A DNA stretch of 6,203 nt. Source: an uncultured Flavobacteriales bacterium (GTDB lineage: Bacteria > Bacteroidota > Bacteroidia > Flavobacteriales_E > Vicingaceae). The stretch is taken from NCBI GenBank assembly GCA_913059105.1, contig CAJXRL010000166.1, forward strand, positions 1 through 6,203, in the 5' to 3' direction. The notes below the pieces were generated by a model. That model saw only the letters and a program-made list of their open reading frames with translations, was not told the DNA's origin and made no database searches. The translations under genes and the position numbers were made by a program. The first letter of the stretch is position 1, and every line of letters starts with the position of its first letter. Positions 6,162 to 6,203 of the stretch are shown here, in pieces.

Positions 6162-6203
6162 CTGTCTCTTATACACATCTCCGAGCCCACGAGACAGGCA
6201 GAA
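6162..6203 (-). other. Synthetic Nextera i7-side adapter with index, inverted copy (not biological)
   Basis: Positions 6162-6180 are the reverse complement of the 19-base Tn5 mosaic end, 6181-6195 the reverse complement of the Nextera read-2 constant segment, and 6196-6203 (AGGCAGAA) the i7 index N703 as read by the sequencer. The block is an exact inverted copy of 5-46. It marks read-through at the edge of the assembled contig. Confidence 0.98.

Noticed and set aside
1..6203. A transposon bounded by Tn5-like terminal inverted repeats
   Set aside because: The ends are Nextera adapter with an i7 index and the engineered mosaic end. There is no transposase gene and no target duplication: bases just inside the two ends differ.

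Overview
The window is a short, AT-rich bacterial contig whose biological insert spans about 47-6161. Both edges are synthetic Illumina Nextera adapter: an i7-side adapter with its 8-base index lies at 1-46, and its inverted copy lies at 6162-6203. The outermost gene on each side is therefore cut by library construction, and the apparent start of the right-most gene lies inside adapter. Low GC, no Shine-Dalgarno-like sequence before any start, a Bacteroidota-type -7 element (TAnnTTTG) before the largest gene, and the protein flavour all suggest a member of Bacteroidota, perhaps a Flavobacteriales-like organism. That assignment is an inference, because no marker gene is present.

Layout from left to right. 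At 47-612 (+) is the C-terminal part of a family 2 glycosyltransferase of the polyprenyl-phosphate-sugar synthase type, with two membrane helices. At 615-3668 (-) is a tightly packed run of three PAPS-type sulfotransferases. They are transcribed right to left and overlap by 4 and 11 bases, and the second and third apparently start at TTG. The first two (344 and 353 aa) are clear paralogues with a shared basic C-terminal tail; the third (323 aa) is more distant. At 3669-3918 is a 250-base divergent intergenic region with a promoter-like element and one doubtful 62-codon ORF. At 3919-5805 (+) is a 628-aa polytopic membrane protein with a C-terminal TPR domain. It carries sequence hallmarks of the TMTC family, GT-C fold enzymes known in animals as protein O-mannosyltransferases. 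At 5784-6161 (-) is the 3' part of a PyrR-like phosphoribosyltransferase gene, overlapping the TMTC-like gene tail to tail by 22 bases.

How the genes may work together (inference). The GT2 enzyme would load a sugar onto polyprenyl phosphate. The TMTC-like GT-C enzyme would be a candidate user of such a lipid-linked donor on the outer face of the inner membrane. The sulfotransferases would add sulfate to a glycan, lipid or small-molecule acceptor in the cytoplasm. This looks like part of an accessory surface-glycan region, with the phosphoribosyltransferase as a probable housekeeping neighbour. I see no tRNA, rRNA, CRISPR array, riboswitch, natural mobile element or classical intrinsic terminator.
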